A stretch of 64,000 bases of DNA from Methylobacterium sp. Leaf91 (lineage in GTDB: Bacteria; Pseudomonadota; Alphaproteobacteria; Rhizobiales; Beijerinckiaceae), in the NCBI RefSeq assembly GCF_001422815.1, contig NZ_LMMP01000012.1:132719-196718 (forward strand), in the 5' to 3' direction. How positions within the stretch are numbered: position 1 is the stretch's first letter; the number at the start of each line of letters is the position of its first letter. A model generated the notes under the pieces. That model was not told the DNA's origin and ran no database searches. It worked only from the letters and a program-made list of their open reading frames with translations. A program made the translations under genes and the position numbers. Of this stretch, positions 8,338 to 17,903 are shown one piece after another.

Positions 8338-9843
8338 TCAGGCCTCCGTGAACACCTCGTCCCGGCTTCGCCGCAGCGACGGCAGCAGCGCCGCCGCCAG
8401 GATGGTGAAGGCGACGAGGAACAGCACCGCGCTGACCGGGCGCTCGAGGAACACCAGGGCGTCGCCGCGCGACAGGGTGAGGGCACGGCGCAGGTATTCC
8501 TCCATCAGCTTGCCCAGGACGAAGCCGAGTAGCAGCGGCGCGGGCTCGAAGCCGAACTTGATCAGCCCGTATCCGAACACTCCGAAGGCCGCGATCAGCA
8601 TCACGTCGGTGGGCAGGGAATTGATCGAGTAGATGCCGATCGAGCAGAACATCAGGATCGCGGGGAACATCAGCCGGTAGGGCACCTTCAACAGGCGCAC
8701 CCAGATGCCGACGAGGGGCAGGTTGATGACGAGGAGCATGAGGTTGCCGATCCACATCGACGCGATCATGCCCCAGAACAGGTTGGGGTTCTTGGTCATC
8801 ACGCCGGGGCCCGGAACGATGCCGTGGATCGTCATCGCGCCGACCATCAGCGCCATCACGGCATTCGGCGGAATGCCGAGGGTAAGGAGCGGGATGAAGG
8901 CCGTCTGAGCTCCGGCATTGTTGGCGCTCTCCGGACCAGCGACCCCTTCGATGGCGCCGCGCCCGAAACGGCTCGGATCGCGAGCGAGCCGCTTCTCGAT
9001 CGTGTAGGAGGCGAAGGGGCCGAGGACGGCGCCATTGCCGGGCAGGATGCCCAGGATCGACCCGATCGCCGTCCCGCGCAGAGCCGAGGGTGCGGCCTGC
9101 CGAAGGTCCGCGAGACTGGGCAGCAGGCGGCCGATCCGCGCCCGGGCGATCTCACGGGTCTCGGTCTGGTCGAGGTTACGCAGGATCTCGGCGACCCCGA
9201 ACAGGCCCATCGCCAGGACCGAGAAATCGACGCCGTCAGTGAGGAAGACGAGGCCGAAGGTCATGCGCTCCTGGCCGGTCTCGAGGTCGGTGCCCACGGC
9301 GGCGAGCAGGATTCCGACCAGGATCATGGCCACGGCCTTGAGCACGGAGCCGTGCGCGAGGACGACGGCGAAGGCGAGCCCCATCACCATCAGGGCGAAG
9401 TACTCCGCAGGCCCGAAGATCAGCGCGAGGCGCGTCAGCGGTGCGCCGAGCGCCGCGATCAGCAGCGTGGCGACGGTGCCGGCAAAGAACGAGCCGATGG
9501 CGGCGATGCCGAGGGCTACTCCGGCCCGCCCCTGACGGGCCATCTGGTGCCCGTCGAGGGTGGTGACGACCGACGTCGCCTCACCGGGGATGTTGACCAG
9601 GATCGCGGTAGTGGAGCCGCCGTATTGCGCCCCGTAATAGATCCCCGCGAGCATGATCAGGGCGCCGACGGGATCGAGCCCAAAGGTGATCGGCAGGAGC
9701 ATCGCGATGGTGGCGATCGGGCCGACGCCGGGCAGCACGCCGATCAGGGTGCCGACGAGACAGCCCAAGAAGCATAGCGTCACGTTCTGCAGGCTCAGCG
9801 CGACGGCAAAGCCGAGGCCGAGATTGGCGAGGAGATCCGTCAC
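8338..9843 (-). CDS. tctA: Tripartite tricarboxylate transporter large permease
   Basis: A 501-residue protein with about 12 hydrophobic segments. It shows the TctA signatures GVLPGVGPIATIAMLLP near residue 40 and YGGSTTAILVNIPGE near residue 75. It forms the main transmembrane channel of the TTT carboxylate uptake system with TctB and TctC. It starts with GTG at 9843, preceded by GGGAG and 15 bp after the tctB stop, so co-translation with tctB is likely. Confidence 0.94.
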   Translation of the reverse strand: MTDLLANLGLGFAVALSLQNVTLCFLGCLVGTLIGVLPGVGPIATIAMLLPITFGLDPVGALIMLAGIYYGAQYGGSTTAILVNIPGEATSVVTTLDGHQMARQGRAGVALGIAAIGSFFAGTVATLLIAALGAPLTRLALIFGPAEYFALMVMGLAFAVVLAHGSVLKAVAMILVGILLAAVGTDLETGQERMTFGLVFLTDGVDFSVLAMGLFGVAEILRNLDQTETREIARARIGRLLPSLADLRQAAPSALRGTAIGSILGILPGNGAVLGPFASYTIEKRLARDPSRFGRGAIEGVAGPESANNAGAQTAFIPLLTLGIPPNAVMALMVGAMTIHGIVPGPGVMTKNPNLFWGMIASMWIGNLMLLVINLPLVGIWVRLLKVPYRLMFPAILMFCSIGIYSINSLPTDVMLIAAFGVFGYGLIKFGFEPAPLLLGFVLGKLMEEYLRRALTLSRGDALVFLERPVSAVLFLVAFTILAAALLPSLRRSRDEVFTEA

Positions 9844-9858
9844 GTGCCGCGCTCCCGA

Positions 9859-10524
9859 TCAGATCGACATCGTGTGCGGCGCGACGTCGATCCGACCTCG
9901 GTGGGTGGAGCGGCGCTGCATGGCGAGCAGGCCGAGTCCCGCAAGGGCGAGGGCGCCGGCCCCGAGCCTCAGCATCACGCGCGATGGGATCGTGCCGCTC
10001 GCCGCCTCGATGAGGACGGTGGGAAAGATGGGGATCGGCAGGTTGAGCAGGTCCCCGAACAGCATCATGCAACCGGCGGTGAGAAGCAGGGCCAGGATCA
10101 GAAGTTCGCGAAATCGCGCTTCGGGTGTGGCGTAGCCCCCGATGATCACCGCGAGCGGCCCCGCGACGATCAAGCCGAGGCCGGGACCGGCAACGGGGCC
10201 GAGGGAGACGGGACGGATCGTGACCGCGAAGGCAAGGATCGCCAGCACGACGGTGACCGGGCCGCGCAAGCCGAAGGTCTGGAGGCCCGCGCCTTCACGG
10301 ACGAGCCCCGTCAAGGCCAGCACGCCGCCGCAGATGGCGACACCGATCGCGACCCAGTGCGGCAGCATGCCCGGTCCCATGGACCCCAGGGTGCCCCGTG
10401 GCAGATCGCTTGCGGCCCAGATGCCAAACATCCCAAGCAGAACCAGCGCGATGCCGGCCACGAAGCTCTGCGGCGCAGGCACGATGGACCTTGTCCGCCG
10501 CACGCCGTCGGATGCGTCACTCAT
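9859..10524 (-). CDS. tctB: Tripartite tricarboxylate transporter small permease
   Basis: A 221-residue hydrophobic protein with four to six predicted membrane segments. It fits the size range and position of TctB, the small permease subunit. It is the first gene of the tctBAC operon. A good ribosome binding site (GGGGAG) precedes the ATG at 10524. The family is poorly conserved in sequence, so the call rests on topology and on the adjacent tctA and tctC. Confidence 0.88.
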   Translation of the reverse strand: MSDASDGVRRTRSIVPAPQSFVAGIALVLLGMFGIWAASDLPRGTLGSMGPGMLPHWVAIGVAICGGVLALTGLVREGAGLQTFGLRGPVTVVLAILAFAVTIRPVSLGPVAGPGLGLIVAGPLAVIIGGYATPEARFRELLILALLLTAGCMMLFGDLLNLPIPIFPTVLIEAASGTIPSRVMLRLGAGALALAGLGLLAMQRRSTHRGRIDVAPHTMSI

Positions 10525-11234
10525 CGTTTCTCCCCTACGCGCGCCGCCTTCGTTCTTCGGGCGGTCGTCACAGCGATGTTCAGATCAGATGTGTTCCGAC
10601 GAAGCGTATCCTCGAGGACGGCCTCTGCGCGGCCTGGGCAGCTAACGCTTTCGCTCACACAGAAAAGATAGACCTAAAATCATAGGATCGCCCCTATTGA
10701 TCGTTGTCAAGAGGCTATGCCCTGAACCGAAACCTCTAAAAGTGGCCATGCGTTAACAATCAACTTGTTTTGCAATCCGATCTCGCGGAGTGAAGCTACG
10801 CGGCAGGGCGCGCTTTAATCCATGTTCACCGAAAGATTTTGAGTGAGCGGGCTTCGTTCAACTGCGACCGCTTCCCGACCCGATGGTTCGGCGAAGTCCG
10901 CAAAGCAGTCGGATTGCGAAACACCATCGTCGGGTCGATCGGAAACTGCGGCTACAGGTTTCCTTCCGCAACCGATCCATCCGGACACTCACTCCAGCCT
11001 TCGGGCCATCGTTTTTTCATGAACGGTCCTTCTCGTGCGAGCCGAGCCATGCGCCGTCTAGCGTGGCTCATCCCCGCATAGGATCGGCATTGCCTGGTTC
11101 GCACCGATCACGGTCGTTAGCGAGCCGGCATATTCGTCTGTCCCGAGGACCAGCGTCCGGGAACGTTCTCCTGGTTCCCGCGGTCGGGGGTACGACCCCT
11201 CATCAGGGGAAGGATGGGATCGCCGGAGCCAGCC
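10525..11234. other. Long intergenic region, no gene seen
   Basis: About 700 bp between the start of the tctBAC operon and the end of the FAD monooxygenase gene. Short frames exist on both strands but none shows a recognisable family or a convincing start. A lower-GC stretch near 10660-10760 is the most likely place for the tctB promoter. Confidence 0.5.
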
Positions 11235-12368
11235 TCAGGCTGACACTGGGGTGCGAAGCGGGGAGTACGTGGCGCGGTAGCTGCGCGGGCCGATCACGGG
11301 AAGCAGGAGGTTTCTGGCCCAGCCCGGCATCCGCGCGGTGCGGGACAGGCGATCGGTCATGGCCTGGACATGGGCCACGCGAGGCCGGCGCAGCGCTTCG
11401 TAGTGTGCACCCACCGTGCCCCAGTCCGTTCTCTCCGCCAGCAGAGCGCTCAGCACGAGCGCGTCTTCCAGGGCGAGGGCGGCGCCCTGGGCCCAGACCG
11501 GCGCGGTCGCGTGCGCGGCATCTCCGACCAGCACCACCCGGTCCCGGTTCCAGCTCGGAATCCGAACCTCTTCGAGGGGGGAGTGATAGAGCCCGCCCGG
11601 CTCGGCCAGAACCACATCGAGGGTGTCGCGGACGAGACGCGGGAACGACGCGAAGGCAGCACGCGAGGCGGCCAAGTCCCGCCCCTGTCCGGCAGCCTTG
11701 ACGACGGAGACCCAGCCATAGACCTCGCCCCGGCCGACGGGGATGAGCAGGAACAATCCGCCCGATCCCGCCCAGAGTGTCCAGGCGTCGAGGCCTGGAT
11801 TCGGTGCCATGAAGCGCCAGCTCGCCGGGGCCAGCATCGCCGCGTCGGGCGCACGATCGCCGAACACGCTGCGTCGGACCCGCGAATGCACCCCGTCCGC
11901 GCCGACGAGCAGCCCCCCGGTTTCGACACTTCCGTCCAGGCATTCGGCGGTGACACCGTGCGGCCCCTGCCTGACGGCGGCGACCTCGCATCCGCTTCGG
12001 ATGTCGTCCGGCTCGAGGTCGAGCGTCAGAAGGCGCAGCAGGTCGGCGCGACGGAGACAATGAGGCCGTGCCGCCTCGCCCCAGAACGCCGTCTCGTCGA
12101 CGGCGAAGAGGAGGCGCCCGCTCTCGGTGCGGTATTCGCGCCGGTGAATGGGTGCGCCGACCCTGCGCAGGGCGTCGCCCAGGCCAAGTTGGCCGAGAGC
12201 CTGGACCGCATTGCCCGGCAGGTTGATGGCGAGGCCCGCATCCGCCGGCTCTCCACGCCGCTCCAGGGTGAGCGAAGGCAGCCCGCGCCGTCGCAGCGCC
12301 CGCCGCATGGCGAGGCCCGCGATGCCGCCACCGGCGATGAGAACTCGATCCTCTTCGTCTCTGGCCAT
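11235..12368 (-). CDS. FAD-dependent aromatic-ring-type monooxygenase
   Basis: About 377 residues, a group A flavoprotein hydroxylase. The FAD-binding GxGxxG is seen as LIAGGGIAGLAMRRAL at the N-terminus. The DG motif is GADGVHSRVRRSV, and the GD motif is VVLVGDAAHATAPVWAQGA. These enzymes use NAD(P)H and O2 to hydroxylate aromatic or other planar substrates. I choose the ATG at 12368 because the conserved fold begins a few residues later; an upstream ATG at 12464 adds a basic, unconserved leader. The gene is alone on its strand with 144 bp to the next gene, so the substrate cannot be inferred from context. Confidence 0.88.
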   Translation of the reverse strand: MARDEEDRVLIAGGGIAGLAMRRALRRRGLPSLTLERRGEPADAGLAINLPGNAVQALGQLGLGDALRRVGAPIHRREYRTESGRLLFAVDETAFWGEAARPHCLRRADLLRLLTLDLEPDDIRSGCEVAAVRQGPHGVTAECLDGSVETGGLLVGADGVHSRVRRSVFGDRAPDAAMLAPASWRFMAPNPGLDAWTLWAGSGGLFLLIPVGRGEVYGWVSVVKAAGQGRDLAASRAAFASFPRLVRDTLDVVLAEPGGLYHSPLEEVRIPSWNRDRVVLVGDAAHATAPVWAQGAALALEDALVLSALLAERTDWGTVGAHYEALRRPRVAHVQAMTDRLSRTARMPGWARNLLLPVIGPRSYRATYSPLRTPVSA

Positions 12369-12512
12369 ACGACTTCGCGATCCTTTTCGCCTTTGCTCAA
12401 TGCCAACGGGAAGGCTCGGCCAACGGGAAGGCTTGCGATCCTGCTTCTCGCGCAAGTGCATCAAGAACGGATGATGCGAAGCGCTCTCGGAAAAGACCAG
12501 ATCAAGTCAAGA

Positions 12513-12923
12513 TTAGGACCAGCGGCGTTCGGGTCGCGACGCGTTCATCAAGGGCATGGCGGCAAACTCCGCATGACGGGCATAGGCGAGCCCGGCAAGC
12601 GCAATCAGCAGCACGAGCGGAGGAAGCATCGTCGCGGCAGGATCACCCGCATACCAGTGGCTGCCGACGGCGCCGGCCATCAGGATGGCGAGCAGTGTCG
12701 CTCCGGCTGCGGTGAAGCCGCGAACCCAGAGCAATACCGCGCCGAGCAGTTGCAGAGCCCCGATCACGTACATGAACCAGAGCGAGTAGCCGAAGCGCTC
12801 GAAGCCCGCGACCTCGAAGGGCAGTGCGGCAAACTTCATGCCGGCCGCAGCTGTGAAGATGATCGTCAGTATCGCGCGCGCAATGAAGCCGCTGAATGTC
12901 TTTCGATCCCATGTCTGTGCCAT
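12513..12923 (-). CDS. DoxX-like small membrane protein
   Basis: About 136 residues with four membrane helices. A first-helix segment (ARAILTIIFTAAAGMKFAAL), a central FMYVIGALQLLGAVLLW and a terminal LPPLVLLIALAGLAYARH match the DoxX-like family. The start at 12923 (MAQTWDRK) is preceded by GGGGAG. Proteins of this family are linked to quinol or thiol redox chemistry in some bacteria, but many have no known role. Confidence 0.78.
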   Translation of the reverse strand: MAQTWDRKTFSGFIARAILTIIFTAAAGMKFAALPFEVAGFERFGYSLWFMYVIGALQLLGAVLLWVRGFTAAGATLLAILMAGAVGSHWYAGDPAATMLPPLVLLIALAGLAYARHAEFAAMPLMNASRPERRWS

Positions 12924-13173
12924 TGCGGCTCCCCTGTCCAAGTAGAGCTGTCCCCGCCGATACGGTGCCGGACCATGACCCGATTTGTTTTCAACGCGAT
13001 GGCGTTGTCTTTCACGAGGCTCGCGAGATCTCCGCAACGGCCGAGGCCAGCGTGCCGATACGCGCCCCGTCGTCCCCGCAAGGCGTGATGTGGCGAAGAG
13101 CGTGTCCGGGCCGCCGCCGTGCGTACGGCGGCGGCCGTTCTACGGTTCCAAACCTGAAGAGCTTGGCGCCCGA

Positions 13174-13515
13174 TCAGCCGCAGACGCGCTCGTAACCGTC
13201 GAACAAGGGCGTGTAGACGGTGCGGCAATCGCCGAAATCGGAGCTGAGAAAGTAGCCGCTTGCGGGAGCGACCCAGGGGAGCCCGCCGAAGCGCTGGCGG
13301 AGCCCGCGGTGGTAGAAACGTCGATCATGCCCGAACCGCCCGTACCCGAACCGCCCGTGCCCGAACCCGCGGTGACCGAAGCCTCCATGATGGCCGAAGC
13401 CGCCGTGAAAGCCGCCGTGTCTGAACCCGCGGGCATCCGCACTGAGACTACCGGCAGCCAAAGTCGCGAGCGCGAGACCGGCTGCAATCATCATCTTCGT
13501 CGAATTTGTCTTCAT
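13174..13515 (-). CDS. Small secreted Gly/His-rich protein
   Basis: About 113 residues with a signal peptide (MKTNSTKMMIAAGLALATLA, cleavage near SADA). This is followed by a low-complexity stretch of about 50 residues made of HGGFGH, RGFGHGRFGYGRFGH and similar units. The C-terminal 35 residues contain two cysteines (GDCRTVY and ERVCG). Similar short Gly/His-rich exported proteins are common in Methylobacterium and Bradyrhizobium, without a known function. His repeats suggest metal binding, but this is speculation. The start at 13515 has GGGAG upstream. Confidence 0.7.
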   Translation of the reverse strand: MKTNSTKMMIAAGLALATLAAGSLSADARGFRHGGFHGGFGHHGGFGHRGFGHGRFGYGRFGHDRRFYHRGLRQRFGGLPWVAPASGYFLSSDFGDCRTVYTPLFDGYERVCG

Positions 13516-13618
13516 CGTGCTTCTCCCTGTTGGGGTGGAAGCACTCTGCCCTCGATGATGATTGATCTCTGTGATCTGGGTCACGAATACCTGAGCGTTC
13601 GCCTCGACTCGAAGAATA

Positions 13619-15487
13619 TCACGGCGGAGGTGGATCGTGCCGCAGCCAAACCTCTATCGGCTGAGCGCGTCCACGGATGGCCGCAATCTGTTGCTCGTCG
13701 AAAATGTCATCCGGTGTATCGATGCCGGCGGCTTTCAGCAGATCGGCGCTCACGGCGAGGCGTGACGTTCTCTCGGAGGCCACCGCCAGCAGGCGGCTTG
13801 CGACGTTGACCGTATCGCCTGTCGCCGTGATGTGCTGATTGGTGTCGCTTCCGAGGCGCGAGAGAATGACCGGCCCGTAATGAGCGCCGATGCGCACATC
13901 GAGCGCGCGTCCTGCGCCTGCCAGTTCAAGGTCGCGTGCGATCCAATCCCGGGTGCGTCGGATGAGGTCTTCGGTTGCCCGCACGGCGTTTTCTGCTCGC
14001 GCCGGATCGGGGTCCAATGCGCCGAACACGACCATCGCGCCGTCGCCCATGAAGTTGACGACGAGACCTCCGTGTGACGAGGCCGTCTCGTCCACGAGAT
14101 CGTGGAACGCCTTGAGGATGTTGCGGGTGCGCACCGGGCCAAGGCGCTCGCTCTGGCGAGTGAATCCGGTGAGATCGATGAAGAGCACCGGGATCTCGCG
14201 CGCGAGGGGCTCAGCGAGATAAGTCGGGTCCCAGGCGAGACGATCCGCGAGGGCTGCGGGTTGAAGCTGGCGCAGGGCCTGCTCCGATTGCGCCAGCCGC
14301 ACGCCTCGGTGGCGATCCAGTATCTGCCGCGCCACCGCACACAGAAGCATCGGCAGTCCGACCGCTGCGACTGGCAGGGCGGCGCTCAACCAGATGCCAT
14401 GGCTGAAGGCGACGGTGCCCACGGCAAACCACGCAGCCAGCAAGATCAGCACGAGAATGGTCGCCGGGCCAGGCGGCGCCAGCGCAATCAGAAGCACGGC
14501 GGCGCCCGCGAGAGTCACGGCCGCCAGGGCGTCGAGCCGCCGCACGCGGGCATCGCGCACCAAGCTGTCCCCCGTGGTCAGGTGGGCGATGCCGGTCGCC
14601 AGCAGTTCGACGCCGGGCATCACCGGATCGAAGGCCGTGGCAAAGGTGTCGCTGCCTCCGAGTGCCGTCGCGCCGATCACGACGATATGGTCGCTCAGAG
14701 TTGCCACTGCCGCCGTACCATCGAGGAGCGCGGCGGCGCTGAGGGTCCGGATCGTGCGCCGCGGCCCATAGGGACGAAGAGGAAGATGATAGCCGAGATC
14801 GAGCGGGATGACGTTAGAGCCGATCCGGACCTGTCCCTCGCGCAGGACCGGATCGGTCCGGGCGGCCAGGGCCGCCGCGCGCAGGACGAAAGCCGTGGCC
14901 ACGCCCTCATCCGTCATCGCAACCAGGGGAAGGTGCCGCGGCACGCCCGCAGCGTCCTCGGACACATTGACGATCCCCGACAGCGCGGTCGCGCCGATCC
15001 CCGGTATCGGCCGGTGCACGGCGGTGGCGACCGGAATACCGTCCTCGATCGTCACGTCGTTGAACACGGCCGCCGCCGCCAACACGGCGGGCACTTTGGC
15101 AAGGGCAGCGGCGAGGGCACGATCCGCCTCCGGCTGGCGCCCGTCTTCCAGGAACAGAACATCCACGGCGAGCGCGCGCGGGCGGGCGGCGGCGATCGTC
15201 TCGATCAGCCGCGCCATCGTCGCGCGCGAGATGGGGAAGCCTCCGTCCCGGCGGACGATCTCGTCGTCGATGGCGACGATCGCGATCTCTTCGGGGGGGG
15301 CGCGCCGACCGGCCAGCCGCATGCGCAGGTCCGTCATGGCCGCCTCGAGATGGTCGAGAGGCGTCGCCCGCCCGGCGATGTGCAGATGGGCGAGCCAGCC
15401 GCTCCAGCCAAAAGCGGTCACCAACGCAAGGAGGACGAAGCGCCGGGTCACCCGACGGCATTTCGAGATCGGCTCACGCCCCTGCAT
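13619..15487 (-). CDS. CHASE2 sensor / class III nucleotide cyclase
   Basis: About 622 residues. An N-terminal membrane helix is followed by an extracytoplasmic CHASE2 domain (about 40-330, with IAIVAIDDEIVRRDGGFPISR and VVIGATALGGSDTFATAFDP). Three membrane helices (about 335-405) lead to a C-terminal class III cyclase domain (about 430-610). Metal-binding Asp residues are seen in VLFIDLTGFT and NFMGDGAMVVFG, and the transition-state Asn and Arg in GDTVNVASRL. The purine-recognition Lys normally three residues before the GD appears as Asn (NFMGD). Adenylate cyclase is the default call but substrate choice is uncertain. It ends an apparent operon with a Crp-type regulator and a FecR-domain protein. 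Confidence 0.88.
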   Translation of the reverse strand: MQGREPISKCRRVTRRFVLLALVTAFGWSGWLAHLHIAGRATPLDHLEAAMTDLRMRLAGRRAPPEEIAIVAIDDEIVRRDGGFPISRATMARLIETIAAARPRALAVDVLFLEDGRQPEADRALAAALAKVPAVLAAAAVFNDVTIEDGIPVATAVHRPIPGIGATALSGIVNVSEDAAGVPRHLPLVAMTDEGVATAFVLRAAALAARTDPVLREGQVRIGSNVIPLDLGYHLPLRPYGPRRTIRTLSAAALLDGTAAVATLSDHIVVIGATALGGSDTFATAFDPVMPGVELLATGIAHLTTGDSLVRDARVRRLDALAAVTLAGAAVLLIALAPPGPATILVLILLAAWFAVGTVAFSHGIWLSAALPVAAVGLPMLLCAVARQILDRHRGVRLAQSEQALRQLQPAALADRLAWDPTYLAEPLAREIPVLFIDLTGFTRQSERLGPVRTRNILKAFHDLVDETASSHGGLVVNFMGDGAMVVFGALDPDPARAENAVRATEDLIRRTRDWIARDLELAGAGRALDVRIGAHYGPVILSRLGSDTNQHITATGDTVNVASRLLAVASERTSRLAVSADLLKAAGIDTPDDIFDEQQIAAIRGRAQPIEVWLRHDPPPP

Positions 15488-15501
15488 CAGGCCCGCTGCT
15501 T

Positions 15502-16023
15502 TCACTGCCCGAAGCGTTCCAGCAAACCTCTGACGCGTTCCTGCGGCCACCGCCGCACGTCCAGGGGCCCCTGGTCCCCGTCGACATCGACGCCCTCACC
15601 CGGGGCCAGCGTGACGGAAACGCCCGGCGCGTTACGACGTGCGACGACGACATGGCCGCGAGCCACGAACACCGCCGTTTTGGCGTCGGTCACATCGACG
15701 GCGTAGACCGTGCCGCGCACGGAGGCAATCGCGTGGGGCGTGAGGATCTGGAAGCCGCCCTTCCGGGGACGCGAACGGGGCGGCAGGGTCACCAGAACGG
15801 CGCGGCCGCCGATCTCGGCGCCTTCCAGTTGCCCGTCGCCGTTCCGATCGATCGGCCGCAGCGTGGCCGACCGCTCGGTTTCCAGTGAAAGACCATCCGT
15901 GCAATGCAGGACCCGCAGGGGCGGATCGAAGCGTGTCGTTTCCGTGCAGCGCGTTTGGGCAAGGGCGATACCGGGGACGATGCTGGCCGCGAGTGCCGCC
16001 GCGACTCGTGCCGGGTTTTTCAT
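15502..16023 (-). CDS. Secreted FecR-domain protein
   Basis: About 173 residues. The signal peptide is MKNPARVAAALAASIVPGIA with cleavage near ALAQT. A FecR fold follows, recognised by FQILTPHAIASVRGTVYAVDV, KTAVFVARGHVVVARR and VTLAPGEGVDV. It lacks the cytoplasmic anti-sigma part, so it is not a classical sigma regulator. An insert DRNGDGQLEGAEIGG (about residues 60-75) looks like a calcium-binding EF-hand or dockerin-type loop. It lies 22 bp after the Crp-type gene and 14 bp before the CHASE2 cyclase. Such FecR/CHASE2 pairs are frequent, and the FecR domain may present a signal to the extracytoplasmic CHASE2 domain; that role is inferred. Confidence 0.82.
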   Translation of the reverse strand: MKNPARVAAALAASIVPGIALAQTRCTETTRFDPPLRVLHCTDGLSLETERSATLRPIDRNGDGQLEGAEIGGRAVLVTLPPRSRPRKGGFQILTPHAIASVRGTVYAVDVTDAKTAVFVARGHVVVARRNAPGVSVTLAPGEGVDVDGDQGPLDVRRWPQERVRGLLERFGQ

Positions 16024-16045
16024 GATTTGGATCCCTTCTGCCGCC

Positions 16046-16726
16046 TCAGATCCGGGACGGCCCACCGAGGGCCGCCAGACGCTGTGCGAACTTCACATTC
16101 ACGCGTGAACGCCCAAGATCGATGATGCCGGACCGACGCCAATCCTGAAGAACGCGGTTCACGCTTTCCCGCGCCGCGCCAACATAAGCCGCAAGCTCTT
16201 GCTGCGTCACCTGAATCTCGGCACCGTAATCCTCGGACAACATGATCAGTCGGCGTGCCAATCGAGCGTCGAGAGGAAGCAGCGTGGCTTCCTCCATCCG
16301 CTCGCTCATCCAGCGCAGTCTTTGGCACAGGAATTCGATGATCCGGACCGCCAGGGTTGCGTCATGCGTGAGAAGGCCGAGGAAGTCCCGCCGCTCGATG
16401 ACGAAGAGATCCGTCGCCTCGAGTGCGACAGCCTCTGCGGTGCGGGCATGGCCGTCCAGAAGGGCAATCTCGCCGAAGACATCACCGGCCCCGAGGAGAT
16501 TCAGCGTCACGGACCGCCCCTCCTCGCTGCAAGCGGCGATGCGGATCTGCCCGCGACGGATCGCGTAGAGAGCATCGCCCGGATCGCCCTTCTGGAAAAG
16601 TACCCCGTTTCGCGCGACGCTCACCGTCCTGCACAGGCCGGCGATGCTTTGGATGGCTTCCTGGCCCAGTTCGGCGAAGAAAGGATTGGCCGCCAGGATG
16701 CGGGTGAGCCTGTGTGGCGTGCTCAC
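16046..16726 (-). CDS. Crp/Fnr-family transcriptional regulator
   Basis: About 226 residues. An N-terminal cyclic-nucleotide-binding domain carries GDPGDALYAIRRGQIRI and the phosphate-binding cassette GEIALLDGHARTAEAVA, with the Arg-Thr pair used for cNMP contact. The C-terminal winged HTH contains TQQELAAYVGAARESVNRVL. The cysteines of an FNR iron-sulfur cluster are not apparent. I choose the GTG at 16726 (VSTPHRLTRIL) with GGGGG upstream; the 83 extra residues from an ATG at 16975 do not look like protein. It heads the operon containing the cyclase, so it may sense that enzyme's product. Confidence 0.87.
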   Translation of the reverse strand: MSTPHRLTRILAANPFFAELGQEAIQSIAGLCRTVSVARNGVLFQKGDPGDALYAIRRGQIRIAACSEEGRSVTLNLLGAGDVFGEIALLDGHARTAEAVALEATDLFVIERRDFLGLLTHDATLAVRIIEFLCQRLRWMSERMEEATLLPLDARLARRLIMLSEDYGAEIQVTQQELAAYVGAARESVNRVLQDWRRSGIIDLGRSRVNVKFAQRLAALGGPSRI

Positions 16727-17228
16727 GACAGCGCCCCCTGAAGTCGCGAGGCCGGGCGCACGTTCGGGACCAGACTTCGCAGACAAGCGATACGTCGACG
16801 GTCGAACCTCGGACCGGATCTGTGAGGACGGCGTTCGGCGCGCAACGTCGCCCCCGGGGTCTTCTTCGCACCGGAACGGGTACTCCCGCCGAAGGCATTG
16901 CTCTGTTTCGCCGTCATCGTCCGATCCGTCCTGCAGCCTCGTGTCGGCACGACGCCTCGCCCTATGGCTCTTCATGGGCCGGATCGTCCGTGATGAAGGT
17001 CACAGAGCGGCGCAGCCAAGTCGTCGCGCGAGATTAGGCTCGCATGACGGCCCGATGCACAACGGCGTCTCAGTATCTCTCACAGAACTGCCTTTGCGCC
17101 GTCGTGCTCCGAGCGAGGGCCGACCGTGGCCGGGAGTTTCGTGAGCACTCTTGGAGCCGGGAGATCTGGCAAGGCCGGTCCTTCGGCAAGACTTGCGCGT
17201 CTTCTTCGGTCGGGGCGTCGCGCCTTCC
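16727..17228. other. Intergenic region, no gene seen
   Basis: About 500 bp between the start of the Crp-type gene and the end of the SDR gene. Frames here show no recognisable protein. It should contain the promoter of the Crp-FecR-cyclase operon, but I could not pick convincing -35/-10 elements. Confidence 0.45.
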
Positions 17229-17903
17229 TCACACGGTCGGTATCGTGCCCCCATCGATGACGTATTCGGTCCCGCTGATCGAGAACGCATGGGGTGATAC
17301 GAGGAACAGGATCAGACTCGCGACTTCCTGGGGCTTTGCGGGGCGTCCGAGTGGGATGCCGCCAATGCTGTTCATGATGATCTGCTTGCCCCCTTCATAA
17401 TCCGTCCCCGCTTCGGCCGCGAGGCGTTCCGCCAGCTGGATCGATGCTTCGGTCTCGACCCATCCCGGAGAGATGCGAACGACCCTGCCCCCCTTGGGCG
17501 TGACCTCCCTGGACAAGGCCTTGCTGTAGGTGGAGAGCGCGCCTTTCGCAGCGGCGTAGGCGGTGGTGGATTCCGGCAGGGGGAGCTGGCGCTGGATCGA
17601 CGTGACATGCACGACGATTCCGTGCCCACGCTCGACCATGGCAGGGACAAGGGCTCGGTCGAGGCGGACCGCCGCCATCAGGTTCTGTTGTATCTCCCTG
17701 TCCCAGGTCTCGTCGTCGAGCGCCGAAAAGCCGCCGCCCGGGGCGCTCGAGCCGCCGAGTACGTTGACGATGATGTCGACACCCCCGAACGCCGCAATCG
17801 CTGCCCGGGCCAAGTCGGAGCATCCGGCGGATGACAGCAGGTCCGCCGCGACGAATTCCACACCGTCCGGCAGGTTGGCTGGTCTTGCGCGAGCGCTCGT
17901 CAT
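17229..17903 (-). CDS. SDR-family oxidoreductase, N-terminally truncated
   Basis: 224 residues of a short-chain dehydrogenase/reductase. The central N-x-x-G-G region ([18 protein letters not shown]), the catalytic Ser ([15 protein letters not shown]) and the Y-x-x-x-K ([10 protein letters not shown]) are all present. So is the C-terminal [16 protein letters not shown]. The first roughly 35 residues, which hold the beta1 strand and the TGxxxGxG cofactor loop, are missing. The frame starts abruptly at what would be [17 protein letters not shown](P) binding should fail, so it is probably non-functional although an ATG is present. The lost end abuts an equally truncated HxlR regulator. Confidence 0.8.
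   Translation of the reverse strand: MTSARARPANLPDGVEFVAADLLSSAGCSDLARAAIAAFGGVDIIVNVLGGSSAPGGGFSALDDETWDREIQQNLMAAVRLDRALVPAMVERGHGIVVHVTSIQRQLPLPESTTAYAAAKGALSTYSKALSREVTPKGGRVVRISPGWVETEASIQLAERLAAEAGTDYEGGKQIIMNSIGGIPLGRPAKPQEVASLILFLVSPHAFSISGTEYVIDGGTIPTV

Noticed and set aside
6860..8755. 631-codon minus-strand frame spanning tctC
   Set aside because: It runs in another frame across tctC, the tctC-terC gap and parts of both neighbours; low-complexity Arg-rich translation.
10839..11081. 80-codon plus-strand frame in the 10.5-11.2 kb gap
   Set aside because: No recognisable motifs, no good ribosome binding site and no conservation argument available.
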